64,000 nucleotides of DNA from Paenibacillus sp. V4I3 (GTDB lineage Bacteria; Bacillota; Bacilli; Paenibacillales; NBRC-103111), in NCBI RefSeq assembly GCF_030817215.1, contig NZ_JAUSZA010000001.1, positions 4,314,501 through 4,378,500 of the forward strand, written 5' to 3'. Position numbers and translations under genes: made by a program. Position 1 is the stretch's first letter. Every line of letters starts with the position of its first letter. Positions 45,397 through 53,974 of this stretch are shown piece by piece. The notes under the pieces were generated by a model. The model was not told the DNA's origin, ran no database searches, and was given only the letters and a program-made list of their open reading frames with translations.

Positions 45397-45447
45397 GGTT
45401 TCCCTCCAGGTAAGTTGATGTGCTGCTTGTCTCTATTTTTAGCAGCT

Positions 45448-45774
45448 TTATCTTTTGTCGACTAAGCTCATACCCGCATTATAAATTTGATTATTACTCT
45501 TAAGTATATAGGATTTATGTCCTTCATGGTAGTCGATTTTCATGTTTTCTTCAAAAAAGATCTCATCCTTGGCTTTATAAATGAGCTTGAAAGTATCAGT
45601 TTCAGCGGTAAGATCATCATTATTTGCTTGGGAAACTAACCAAAGGGTAGGTACTCCGTTAACGGAGCAGCCGCAGTCTTCTGTATCAAAAACTAGCTTT
45701 AAGATAGCTTCATTCTGGTCAGAAGTAAATGGTGTCAATCTATGAATTGCTGTATCGGTAAACGTGATTTTCAC
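45448..45774 (-). CDS. HesB/IscA-like iron-sulfur biosynthesis family protein, YqkB-like
   Basis: A 108-residue protein with the beta-rich HesB/YqkB fold (VKITFTDTAIHRLTPF, then LVFDTEDCGCSVNG). Only the CGC pair is present; the three-cysteine arrangement of true A-type scaffolds is not complete, as in YqkB. The start is GTG 45774, nine bases after AAGGAG; a longer frame reaches 45804. It may bind metal or assist Fe-S assembly, but this is unproven for the subgroup. Confidence 0.82.
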   Translation of the reverse strand: MKITFTDTAIHRLTPFTSDQNEAILKLVFDTEDCGCSVNGVPTLWLVSQANNDDLTAETDTFKLIYKAKDEIFFEENMKIDYHEGHKSYILKSNNQIYNAGMSLVDKR

Positions 45775-45855
45775 AAAAGTCATCTCCTTCAAATGTTTGC
45801 ACAAATAGGTTTCTTGCCTAAGCTTATTATTATTCTATCATACCCCAGCATAAAT

Positions 45856-45884
45856 TTGATTCTGAGTAGGGGACGAAGTATGAT
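45856..45884 (+). promoter_or_regulatory. Sigma-A promoter of the M32 carboxypeptidase gene
   Basis: TTGATT (45856-45861) and TATGAT (45879-45884) are separated by 17 bases and lie about 33 bases before the start codon, leaving room for the GGGAGGAG ribosome site. Confidence 0.7.
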
Positions 45885-45916
45885 AAAATAAGAAACTTTT
45901 GGGAGGAGATTAGAGC

Positions 45917-47437
45917 ATGAGTGTGCAAGCAGCCCCAGCAAAGCTGGAATCTTTCAAGGCCTATGTCCGCAAAATGAAGCAGTACGAGGAGGCCATCGCC
46001 TTAATTTATTGGGATATGCGTACCGGGGCTCCAAAAAAAGGAATAGAAACTCGTTCTGAAGTCGTTGGAGAGCTATCTACCGAAGTTTTCCGTATGTCTA
46101 CATCCGATGAGATGGGAAGTTATTTGGACTTTTTCATGCAGCCTTCCGAACTGGAGAAGCTAGATGCCATTTCCAAAAAAATGGTCGTAGAATGCAAAAA
46201 AGAATATGATCGCAGTAAAAAAATACCGGCCGAGAAATATCAGGCCTATGTCGTCCTTACCTCTCAAGCGGAATCCGCATGGGAAGATGCAAAGCATAAC
46301 TCCGATTGGGATTCGTTCCAACCATATTTGGAGAAAATCGTAGCTACAACTCAAGAGTTTATCGAGCTGTGGGGCTACGAAGGCAATAAATACAACACCT
46401 TGCTAGATATGTATGAACCTGGGATGACAGTTGAGAAACTAAATGAAGTATTCGGTGCGCTGCGTGAAAAAGCGGTTCCCTTACTTCAACGTATTCAAGC
46501 TTCAGCCAATCAGCCTAATCGATCCTTTTTGGATCAACAATTTGAAATTAGCAAGCAGAAGAAGTTCTCACTTTCCATTTTGAAGCAAATGCAGTATGAC
46601 TTTGAAGCGGGCCGACTAGATGAAACGGTGCATCCTTTCGCGACAGCGCTGAATCCAGGTGATGTTCGGATCACAACACGCTATTTGCCAAATGACATCA
46701 CATCTGCTTTGTTCGGAACGATTCATGAGGGTGGACATGCACTGTATGAGCAAAACATTTCAAAAGACTTAGTTGGTACAAATCTGTGCACAGGCACATC
46801 GATGGGGATCCACGAGTCACAATCCCGCTTCTGGGAAAATGTAATCGGCCGCAGTAAAGCGTTCTGGGATCGCTACTATGGCGAGCTGCAAACGACGTTT
46901 AGCGGACAAATTGATGATGTGGATGTGGATTCCTTCTATCGCGCCATAAACCATATAGAGCCTTCATTAATCCGTATTGAAGCCGATGAATTAACTTACA
47001 ACTTACATATTATGATTCGCTATGAGCTGGAAAAAGGGTTATTCAACGGTACAATTGCCGTAGCTGATCTGCCTAAAGCTTGGAATGCCAAATACGAAGA
47101 GTATTTGGGCGTGGTTCCTGCGAATGACGGCGAGGGTGTACTGCAGGATGTGCACTGGTCTGGCGGTGCATTTGGTTATTTCCCGTCCTATGCACTCGGT
47201 AATATGTACGCGGCGCAATTCACGCATACCCTTCGCAAAGAGCTTCCGAATTTCGATAGCTTGATTGCAGAAGGCAATCTGGTGCCGATCAAGGAATGGC
47301 TAACGGACAAAGTGTACCAACATGGTAAGCTTTTGACACCGAATGAAATCATTCGCGAAGTGACGGGTGAAGAGTTGAATCCCGAGTACCTGGTTCAATA
47401 CTTGGAAGAGAAGTACCAAACGGTTTACGGTATTTAA
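45917..47437 (+). CDS. Thermostable carboxypeptidase, M32 family
   Basis: A 506-residue cytoplasmic zinc metallopeptidase that removes C-terminal residues from peptides. The metal site is HEGGH in FGTIHEGGHALYEQ (first His near residue 270), followed by the GTSMGIHESQSRFWEN motif that supplies the third ligand. Other family motifs are LIYWDMRTGAP near the start and HWSGGAFGYFPSYALGNMYAAQ near the end. Length is normal. The ATG follows GGGAGGAG and a good promoter; a terminator follows, so it is monocistronic. Confidence 0.96.
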   Translation: MSVQAAPAKLESFKAYVRKMKQYEEAIALIYWDMRTGAPKKGIETRSEVVGELSTEVFRMSTSDEMGSYLDFFMQPSELEKLDAISKKMVVECKKEYDRSKKIPAEKYQAYVVLTSQAESAWEDAKHNSDWDSFQPYLEKIVATTQEFIELWGYEGNKYNTLLDMYEPGMTVEKLNEVFGALREKAVPLLQRIQASANQPNRSFLDQQFEISKQKKFSLSILKQMQYDFEAGRLDETVHPFATALNPGDVRITTRYLPNDITSALFGTIHEGGHALYEQNISKDLVGTNLCTGTSMGIHESQSRFWENVIGRSKAFWDRYYGELQTTFSGQIDDVDVDSFYRAINHIEPSLIRIEADELTYNLHIMIRYELEKGLFNGTIAVADLPKAWNAKYEEYLGVVPANDGEGVLQDVHWSGGAFGYFPSYALGNMYAAQFTHTLRKELPNFDSLIAEGNLVPIKEWLTDKVYQHGKLLTPNEIIREVTGEELNPEYLVQYLEEKYQTVYGI

Positions 47438-47446
47438 TTGATCTAA

Positions 47447-47492
47447 AGCAGCATCTTGAGGCAGGAATATTGCCTTAGGGTGCTGTTTTTTT
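47447..47492 (+). terminator. Terminator after the M32 carboxypeptidase gene
   Basis: A long stem (AGCAGCATCTTGAGGCA with TGCCTTAGGGTGCTGTT, one or two mismatches) followed by eight T. Confidence 0.9.
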
Positions 47493-47677
47493 ATATGGTC
47501 TATTTGCCCCCTTTGAGTCTAAAATAGCTGCACAATTTGCAGGTAATTCTCTCCAAAGCACATTCGCACATAATTTTGAAGCACAAAATGCATATAGTGT
47601 GTAATCAAAAAAACAATATTAACCGACTTCTGGGCTCCTGCATAGGATACATTACTACTTTTATCGGAGGGACGTCC

Positions 47678-48691
47678 ATGAACAATCGGAAAAGATGGGG
47701 ATTCACATTATCCGCCGTCCTACTGCTCAGTGTAATCGTTTCGGCGTGCGGAACGAAAAGCGAAGAAACAACAAAGGTTCGAATTGGTGAAGTCACGCGA
47801 TCTATCTTTTATGCACCGCAGTATGTGGCTTTATCGCAAGGGTTTTTCAAGGATGAAGGGCTAGATGTTGAATTGACCACCACACCAGGTGGCGACAAGA
47901 CAATGACGGCCTTACTGTCAAACGCCATTGATGTAGCTTTAGTTGGATCGGAAACTTCGATCTACGTGTCTCAACAAGGCTCGGATGATCCGGTTATTAA
48001 TTTTGCTCAGCTGACACAAACGGACGGTACCTTCCTAGTTGCTCGGAAGAAAGTCGATAAGTTCGACTGGAACTCGCTCAAAGGCTCTGTTTTCCTCGGT
48101 CAGCGAAAAGGCGGCATGCCTCAGATGGCAGGCGAATTCACGTTGAAGAAGCACAACATCAACCCACAAAAGGATCTCCAGCTCATTCAGAATATCGAAT
48201 TTGCAAATATCGCATCCGCTTATGCATCGGGAACAGGGGAATATGTACAGCTCTTCGAACCGCAAGCTTCCATTATTGAAAAAGAAGGCAAGGGCTTCGT
48301 TATGGCTTCCTTCGGTGTGGAGAGCGGACACCTGCCTTACACGGTATTTATGACCAAACAAAGCTTCATGAAGGCAAACTCAAGTACCGTTCAGAAGTTC
48401 ACGAATGCGGTACAACGTGCTCAGCTTTGGGTTGCAGCGAAAAGTGTCGATGAAATCACGAATGCGGTTTTGCCATATTTTAAAGATATCGATGTAGAAA
48501 TTGTAAAAAGTGTTGTCAAGCGCTACAAGGATCAAGGATCATTCGCGACGGATGGCATTGTGGATGAACAAGAATGGAACAATTTGCTAGACGTGATGAC
48601 TTCCGCCGGTGAGTTGAAAGAAAAGGTAGCTTGGAAAAAGCTAGTGAACAATACCTATGCAGAGAAAGCGAAATCGAACGTAAAACCATAG
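47678..48691 (+). CDS. NitT/TauT-type ABC transporter substrate-binding lipoprotein
   Basis: A 337-residue exported lipoprotein with lipobox VSAC. The mature part shows the NMT1/ThiY-SsuA fold: VTRSIFYAPQYVALSQGFFKDEGLDVEL, then NAIDVALVGSETSIYV and GTGEYVQLFEPQASIIEKEG. The frame extends upstream to 47537, but ATG 47678 has TCGGAGGG before it and begins the signal peptide. It is followed by ATPase (48741) and permease (49507) genes, making a complete importer. Family members take up sulfonates, nitrate, thiamine precursors or related compounds. No riboswitch or linked catabolic gene shows which. Confidence 0.9.
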   Translation: MNNRKRWGFTLSAVLLLSVIVSACGTKSEETTKVRIGEVTRSIFYAPQYVALSQGFFKDEGLDVELTTTPGGDKTMTALLSNAIDVALVGSETSIYVSQQGSDDPVINFAQLTQTDGTFLVARKKVDKFDWNSLKGSVFLGQRKGGMPQMAGEFTLKKHNINPQKDLQLIQNIEFANIASAYASGTGEYVQLFEPQASIIEKEGKGFVMASFGVESGHLPYTVFMTKQSFMKANSSTVQKFTNAVQRAQLWVAAKSVDEITNAVLPYFKDIDVEIVKSVVKRYKDQGSFATDGIVDEQEWNNLLDVMTSAGELKEKVAWKKLVNNTYAEKAKSNVKP

Positions 48692-48740
48692 TAATCAGTA
48701 TTAGGCATGTCGGTGAATCGAACAAGAGGGGAGTACCAAC

Positions 48741-49514
48741 ATGGATACAGCTGTGACTGTAAAAGACGTGACGCAAGTTTATGTTACCGAGGAGCGAGCT
48801 ACACTTGCTGTCGAGCAAATCAATTTTGCCATTCAGCGGGGTGAATTCGTTAGTCTGATCGGTCCAAGCGGCTGTGGGAAGACGACTCTCTTGTCGATCA
48901 TTGCCGGGCTCATTCGTCCGACAGTTGGTACTGTAACTGTTGCGGGAGGGATCGTAAATGGTCCATCGACAAGGGTGGGTTATATGCTTCAGCAGGATTA
49001 TTTATTCCCATGGCGGACAATAGAAGATAATGCTTGTATGGGCTTGGAAATTACAGGAACGTTAACCAAAGAGAAGAAACAGGGTGTGCTTCATTTATTG
49101 GATGAGATGGGGCTGCTCGGCTTCAAAGATTATTATCCCGCTCAGCTATCCGGGGGCATGCGTCAGCGAGTCGCATTAGTACGAACATTAGCAACAGAGC
49201 CTGAACTGCTCCTGTTGGATGAACCGTTTTCTGCGCTCGATTATCAAACCAAGCTTCAGTTGGAGGATTTGGTTGTAGAGACTCTTCGTGCGAAGAAGAA
49301 AACAGCTCTTCTCGTGACTCATGATATCTCAGAGGCAATTGCGATGAGTGATCGTATTATTGTGCTGGATCCTAATCCGGGTCGAATTCGCAAAGAATTT
49401 ATAATTTCGCAGGAAATTCGGTCTTCCGTCCCTCTCGCAGCGCGGGAACTTCCCGATTTCCATGTACTCTTTCGATTGATTTGGCAGGAGTTTGGGGGCG
49501 TGCATCATGAGTGA
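48741..49514 (+). CDS. ABC transporter ATP-binding protein, NitT/TauT (SsuB-like) family
   Basis: A 257-residue ATPase. Walker A is GPSGCGKTT, the Q-loop MLQQDYLFPW, the signature LSGGMRQRVALVRTL, Walker B LLLLDEPFSALD and the switch LLVTHDISEA. The insert DYQTKLQLEDLV is typical of nitrate/sulfonate importers. It lies 49 bases after the binding-protein gene and overlaps the permease gene by eight bases. Confidence 0.94.
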   Translation: MDTAVTVKDVTQVYVTEERATLAVEQINFAIQRGEFVSLIGPSGCGKTTLLSIIAGLIRPTVGTVTVAGGIVNGPSTRVGYMLQQDYLFPWRTIEDNACMGLEITGTLTKEKKQGVLHLLDEMGLLGFKDYYPAQLSGGMRQRVALVRTLATEPELLLLDEPFSALDYQTKLQLEDLVVETLRAKKKTALLVTHDISEAIAMSDRIIVLDPNPGRIRKEFIISQEIRSSVPLAARELPDFHVLFRLIWQEFGGVHHE

Positions 49515-50349
49515 TGGTCAGCAGCAGGCGCGTCTCAACGAAAATGCGGACGATACGCTTATAAATCAAGTTCATCAGCAATTTTTAGCTGCAAGGAAAA
49601 AGAAAACGAACTATATAAGGCTTGTTCAACTAGCCATCCTACTGATGTTTTTTTCCTTCTGGGAAATGGCTGCCCGATTAAAATGGATCGATGTGCTGCT
49701 TTTTAGTTATCCAACGAAAGTTTTTAAGCTGCTCTGGGATAAACTCCTTGATGGCAGCCTCCTCCCGCATGTGGGCGTAACGGTCGTTGAAACCATTATC
49801 GGCTTTGTGTTAGGCACTTTGTTCGGTACGGCGTTAGCTGTTGTGATTTGGTGGTCGCCGTTTCTCTCCCGCGTGCTTGATCCTTATATTGTCGTGCTGA
49901 ATAGTATGCCTAAAGTAGCGCTTGGACCGTTATTTATCGTAGGTTTGGGTCCAGGCTTGCTATCGATTATTGCAACTACGCTATCGATAACAGTTATAAT
50001 CACAACCCTAGTCGTGTACGGGAGCTTCAAAGAGGTGGACCAGAACTATGTGAAGGTCGTCACTTTATTTGGGGGTAATCAGCGAAAAGTGTTCTTAAAG
50101 GCCATTCTACCCGCATCATTCCCCGCCATCGTCTCGACTTTGAAAGTGAATGTAGGCTTGGCATGGATCGGTGTAATCGTAGGCGAATTCCTTGTATCGC
50201 AAATGGGTCTTGGTTATTTGATTATATACGGCTTTCAAGTATTTAATTTTACGCTGGTTATCTCTACCTTGTTCGTCATTGCGATTGTGGCTACAGTCAT
50301 GTATCAAATTGTGTCCAATTTGGAAAAAAGAATGACAAAACATCGATAA
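49507..50349 (+). CDS. ABC transporter permease, NitT/TauT (SsuC-like) family
   Basis: A 280-residue permease with about six membrane helices. The ATPase-docking EAA loop is KVVTLFGGNQRKVFLKAILPASFPAIVSTLKVNVGLAW. An N-terminal cytoplasmic stretch of ~40 charged residues precedes the first helix. ATG 49507 is preferred to an upstream TTG (49492). It completes the importer formed with the two preceding genes. Confidence 0.93.
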   Translation: MSDGQQQARLNENADDTLINQVHQQFLAARKKKTNYIRLVQLAILLMFFSFWEMAARLKWIDVLLFSYPTKVFKLLWDKLLDGSLLPHVGVTVVETIIGFVLGTLFGTALAVVIWWSPFLSRVLDPYIVVLNSMPKVALGPLFIVGLGPGLLSIIATTLSITVIITTLVVYGSFKEVDQNYVKVVTLFGGNQRKVFLKAILPASFPAIVSTLKVNVGLAWIGVIVGEFLVSQMGLGYLIIYGFQVFNFTLVISTLFVIAIVATVMYQIVSNLEKRMTKHR

Positions 50350-50419
50350 GGCTTGCCACTTTTTGCCCAAAATGAAATAATGAGCCCATAGTTAAAACCA
50401 ACAAAGAGGTGAAAAAGCT

Positions 50420-51379
50420 ATGGGCTTTCGTGTGCTCAAAACAGCGCTAGCAGTCGTTATAGCGATGTATCTAGCTCACGTATTCGAGATAAAATCGCCT
50501 GCCGCAGCTGGACTTCTTGCTATTCTAGGTATAGAAGTGACGAAGAAAAAAGGGATTCGAAGTGCACTTCATCGGATCGGAGCTTCCATGCTCGCGCTTC
50601 TTACAGGCTCTCTACTTTTTATGGTATTGGGGTTCCATGTGTGGGTTGTCGGTATATTCATCCTCGTCGTGTTTCCCATCCTGCATCGGCTGCGGATTAC
50701 AGAGGGTGCTGTGACCGGGGCCGTTGTTATGCTGCATCTCTTCGCCTATGAAACTGCCGGGTGGACGGCGGTTCTGAATGAAATGCATCTTCTGCTCATT
50801 GGATTGGGTACAGCGACACTCATCAATATTGCCTACATGCCTAAGACAGATAAAGCGATCGAGGCGCATAAGCAAAAAATCGAGGCGCTATTCTCGGATA
50901 TTTTCGTGAACATGGCTAAGCATTTGAGAGACAATACAGTTGTGTGGGATGGCAAGGAGCTTTTGGAAGTAAGTGAAGAGATTGATCAAGGCGCAGGGCT
51001 TGCTAAACGAACTATGGAGAATACACTCATTTTCGGAGGAGACCCCTACTTGCAGGTATATTTTTTTATGAGGGGTGAGCAGTTGGAGTCGATCCACCGG
51101 ATGATCGATCTCGTTGCCCAAGTGTATCAAACTTTGCCGCAGGGGGAGTGGGTGGCAGCGATTCTTGAAGATATTAGTCAAACTGTTAAGGAAGACTACT
51201 ATACTGGTGATGCGGAGAAAGAATTGCAAGTTCTGGATGCTCGTTATAAACAACTGCCGTTGCCGGAAAGTCGAGAAGAATTCGAGGTGAGATCTGCCAT
51301 TTTACAGCTTAACAGGGAGCTTATGCAATATTTATCTATAGCCAGAAAGCAAAAAAAACAGCGCCCAGAGGCGGGTTGA
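50420..51379 (+). CDS. FUSC / aromatic-acid-exporter family membrane protein, YqjA-like
   Basis: A 319-residue protein. The N-terminal half holds four to five membrane helices with the family motif KTALAVVIAMYLAHVFEIKSPAAAGLLAILGIEVTKKKG. The C-terminal half is a soluble helical domain (FFMRGEQLESIHRMIDLVAQVYQTLP) typical of ArAE_1-type proteins. Relatives are linked to export of aromatic acids or to envelope homeostasis; the substrate here is unknown. The ATG follows AAAGAGGTG. It stands between the ABC importer and the spore-coat gene. Confidence 0.88.
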   Translation: MGFRVLKTALAVVIAMYLAHVFEIKSPAAAGLLAILGIEVTKKKGIRSALHRIGASMLALLTGSLLFMVLGFHVWVVGIFILVVFPILHRLRITEGAVTGAVVMLHLFAYETAGWTAVLNEMHLLLIGLGTATLINIAYMPKTDKAIEAHKQKIEALFSDIFVNMAKHLRDNTVVWDGKELLEVSEEIDQGAGLAKRTMENTLIFGGDPYLQVYFFMRGEQLESIHRMIDLVAQVYQTLPQGEWVAAILEDISQTVKEDYYTGDAEKELQVLDARYKQLPLPESREEFEVRSAILQLNRELMQYLSIARKQKKQRPEAG

Positions 51380-51429
51380 CTCTTAAAGATATGAGTATTT
51401 TTATATCGTAAAAATAATATAAAATAATT

Positions 51430-51459
51430 GTCACTCTAGACTGCTGTCCTGCATACACT
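51430..51459 (+). promoter_or_regulatory. Candidate mother-cell (sigma E / sigma K-like) promoter of cotE
   Basis: GTCACTCT and CATACACT are 14 bases apart, resembling sigma-E elements (GTCATATT and CATACAAT); the CATACACTTG also resembles a sigma-K -10. The -35 is weak. Mother-cell expression is expected for cotE. Confidence 0.35.
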
Positions 51460-51493
51460 TGTAATGAATGATTGTATGGAGGAGGTTGAAAGG

Positions 51494-52060
51494 ATGTCAT
51501 TAGATAAAGATTTGCAAAGCAGAGAGATCATTACAAAAGCTGTCTGCGGTAAAGGTCGCAAATTTTCGCATGTAAGTCATACCGTGACTCCGCCCTTTTC
51601 TCCGACCAGTATATTGGGCGCTTGGATTATTAATAACCAATTCGAGGCGATCCAATCCGGAGATGGCGTAGAGGTAGTTGGTACTTATGATATCAACATC
51701 TGGTATTCTTACGATCGTAACACCAAAACAGATGTAGCAAAAGAAACCGTTTCTTATGTAGAAATTGTTGGACTAAGTTATCTGGACAAAAAACATAGGC
51801 CAACAACTGCTGAAGTATCTGCTGTCGCAACGCAAGAGCCGAACTGTGTGGAAGCAAGTATCTCTTCTAGCGGCGACAGCGTAGTCATTCGGGTGGAACG
51901 GGAGTTCCAAGTTGAGTTGGTCGCTGAAACGAAAGTCTTCGTCATTGTTAGCCCCTACGGCCCCAATGACTTCGACGACAAACATGTAGATTTCGATGAC
52001 AACGGCGATGGAGATTTCGAGGATCTGGACGCCGATCTGCTTGAGGACGAATTGGATTAA
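51494..52060 (+). CDS. cotE: Outer spore coat morphogenetic protein CotE
   Basis: A 188-residue protein. It has the CotE opening REIITKAVCGKGRKFSHVSHTV, followed by a beta-rich core (GDGVEVVGTYDINIWYSYDRNTKTDVAKETVSY, EREFQVELVAETKVFVIV) and a very acidic C-terminal tail of about 35 residues rich in Asp and Glu (DDNGDGDFEDLDADLLEDE). In Bacillus, CotE forms a ring around the forespore and guides outer-coat assembly; cotE lies next to mutS there as well. ATG 51494 follows GGAGGAGG by eight bases. A terminator follows. Confidence 0.93.
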   Translation: MSLDKDLQSREIITKAVCGKGRKFSHVSHTVTPPFSPTSILGAWIINNQFEAIQSGDGVEVVGTYDINIWYSYDRNTKTDVAKETVSYVEIVGLSYLDKKHRPTTAEVSAVATQEPNCVEASISSSGDSVVIRVEREFQVELVAETKVFVIVSPYGPNDFDDKHVDFDDNGDGDFEDLDADLLEDELD

Positions 52061-52102
52061 GGAATCCTATACGCCAGTGTATGCAGGTGAAAGAGGTTCG
52101 GC

Positions 52103-52125
52103 AGAGGGCATTTGCCCTCTTTTTT
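52103..52125 (+). terminator. Terminator after cotE
   Basis: An 8-bp stem AGAGGGCA with TGCCCTCT, 2-base nominal loop, followed by TTTTT. Confidence 0.88.
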
Positions 52126-52205
52126 GTTTTATTTTAATAAATGGGCAGATTGATCAGATGCAAGGACTGTGAGGATGGAATGAGAACGGAGAAGGGGCAA
52201 AATGG

Positions 52206-53672
52206 ATGGAAACATTCTTACTGCACGCACAGGAAAAAGAGGCGCTGGAGCTAGCGAATCTCATCCGCATACCCAGTGGTTCAAGGCTGCCGGTCGATTG
52301 GCGAGGCCAGGTCATCATTCATTGGGGAGCTGCTCATGATGAGTGGCCGCTGAAGCCGGCGCTGCAGCCGATCAGGGCGATTCTTAGGGCTCAGATGCGT
52401 TTGAAGCGGGAAGAACTGCTCCATTTGCACGGCATCAAGACTGTAGCTTGGCATAATGGCCGAAGTGCAAAGGATGAGCGATTGGCATTCACACATAAAT
52501 ATAAGGTAGCTGTATTTCATTTGCAGACATTGGTTGTTTATGAGAAGAAGGAGACGCTTCTGTTGTCGGAGAAAGCTCTCTATGATCAAAGACAATTAAA
52601 TGCCAGTTCGGCTTACATAGAAATTACGCCAGATCGTGCCAATTTTCATGTCCGAAGGGCTAGCCGTGAGTCTATAAAAGCTGTCTATGCGCTCGGCCTA
52701 GACTATGGCCTTGTCACCATAGGTGTATTGCCTAGCGGGCACACCTTGGTATTGGATGTGGATCCCGTTCCGAAGCTGAACGGGAAGCTGGCACAGGTGT
52801 TCGCGGAGGCGATCGATCGCTATGAGATCGCCATCGCGAAGGAGCTGCGGCGCAAGGAGCGGGCGATGCTCGGCAGCGATCCCGAGTTCCTGCTGCTCAG
52901 CCCGCAGGGCAAGGTCGTCTTCGCCGACCGCTTCCTGACGCGGGACGGCGAGGTCGGCTGCGATGCCGTCGTACTCAGCGGGCATCGCGTGATCCTGCCG
53001 CTGGCGGAGCTGCGCCCGCAGCCAAGCACAGACCCGCGCGAGCTGGCGAGGAACCTGCGATCTACGATGCAGCTCGCCGCGCGGAAGATCGACGACGAGA
53101 GCCTCGCTTGGCTCTCGGGCGGCATGCCGGTGGGGGGCTACCCCCTGGGCGGACATATCCACTTCAGCCGATGCTGGCTGAATGGGCATTTATTGCGCGC
53201 GCTCGATAACTACCTCGCGCTGCCCTTGATCTTGATCGAGGGCGATACGACACGGGAGCGCCGCCCTCGGTACGGCTTCCTTGGCGACTTCCGCAAGAAG
53301 TCGCACGGGGGCTTCGAGTACCGCACCCTGCCGAGCTGGATGCAGTCGCCTGAGATCACGCGCGGTGTGTTCGCGCTAGCCTCGCTCATTGCTGACAACT
53401 ACTGGCTGCTGCCTAGGCAGCCCTTGCAGGATCCGGATATTCAAGCGGCCTACTATCGTGGGGATAAGCAGCGGCTTCAAGCCACGGTTGAGAAGCTTTG
53501 GCAGGATCTTGAGCAGTTGAAGGGCTATGACCTATTCGCCGCCGTTTTGGAACGTCTCCGAGTAAGAATCATGTCAATGGAGCCCTGGAACGAAAGAGCT
53601 GATTTTCGCAAAGCTTGGAAAATTGCACCCTACCATCGTAAAGAAGCTTTTGAAGAACAAATCATGTTATAA
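52206..53672 (+). CDS. Putative amidoligase (COOH-NH2 ligase type 2, glutamine-synthetase-like fold)
   Basis: A 488-residue cytoplasmic protein. The N-terminal ~215 residues are an uncharacterised alpha/beta region. The C-terminal half carries the amidoligase motifs GSDPEFLLLSPQGKVV, a central EVGCDA, LAELRPQPSTDPRELARNL, GGHIHFS, and FEYRTLPSWM. In glutamine-synthetase-like amidoligases these acidic, Arg and His residues bind ATP-Mg and an acyl substrate. The family makes amide bonds between a carboxylate and an amine on peptides or small molecules. The ATG follows GAGAAGGGG. It sits between cotE and mutS, suggesting a sporulation role. The stretch 52750-53450 is markedly GC-rich compared with its flanks. 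Confidence 0.8.
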   Translation: METFLLHAQEKEALELANLIRIPSGSRLPVDWRGQVIIHWGAAHDEWPLKPALQPIRAILRAQMRLKREELLHLHGIKTVAWHNGRSAKDERLAFTHKYKVAVFHLQTLVVYEKKETLLLSEKALYDQRQLNASSAYIEITPDRANFHVRRASRESIKAVYALGLDYGLVTIGVLPSGHTLVLDVDPVPKLNGKLAQVFAEAIDRYEIAIAKELRRKERAMLGSDPEFLLLSPQGKVVFADRFLTRDGEVGCDAVVLSGHRVILPLAELRPQPSTDPRELARNLRSTMQLAARKIDDESLAWLSGGMPVGGYPLGGHIHFSRCWLNGHLLRALDNYLALPLILIEGDTTRERRPRYGFLGDFRKKSHGGFEYRTLPSWMQSPEITRGVFALASLIADNYWLLPRQPLQDPDIQAAYYRGDKQRLQATVEKLWQDLEQLKGYDLFAAVLERLRVRIMSMEPWNERADFRKAWKIAPYHRKEAFEEQIML

Positions 53673-53750
53673 TAGTGTATCTATAAGAGATTTGAAATGG
53701 TTTTAATCTGTGCATGGGAATTCACGTTTCGATGCTTCAGTTACAGTTGG

Positions 53751-53826
53751 ATAAGAGCCTCCAGAAGCTGCTATTTTACATATAAGTGAAGCAAGTTGAT
53801 GGATAGCAGTCTTTAGGGGCTCTTAT
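53751..53826 (+). other. Two-tier hairpin in the mutS leader
   Basis: The outer stem ATAAGAGCC (53751-53759) pairs with GGCTCTTAT (53818-53826), and the inner stem CTGCTAT (53768-53774) with ATAGCAG (53803-53809), both perfect. It lies 148 bases upstream of the mutS start. A related unpaired stretch (GATAAGAGTCTTTAGAAGCTTC) follows at about 53863. No T-box or known riboswitch motif is present. The rest of 53673-53974 shows no coding potential. Confidence 0.55.
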
Positions 53827-53974
53827 ATCGAGAAATCATTGGAAAATGGAGCGTATCTGTTGAGATAAGAGTCTTTAGAAGCTTCAAATTCTTTTTTGCA
53901 CACTTATGAAAATGAAGTTTGGTAGTTTCATAGATGTTGACAATGAATATAGTGATTGGTTGGAGGAACGCAAG

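Noticed and set aside
47493..47677. Riboswitch controlling the NitT/TauT importer
   Set aside because: No conserved thiamine, SAM or other riboswitch core could be seen.
52698..53189. Long - strand frame inside the amidoligase gene
   Set aside because: Composition effect of a GC-rich stretch; the + strand frame carries the conserved motifs.
53673..53974. T-box or other known riboswitch before mutS
   Set aside because: No T-box sequence (AGGGTGGNACCGCG) or other recognisable conserved core.
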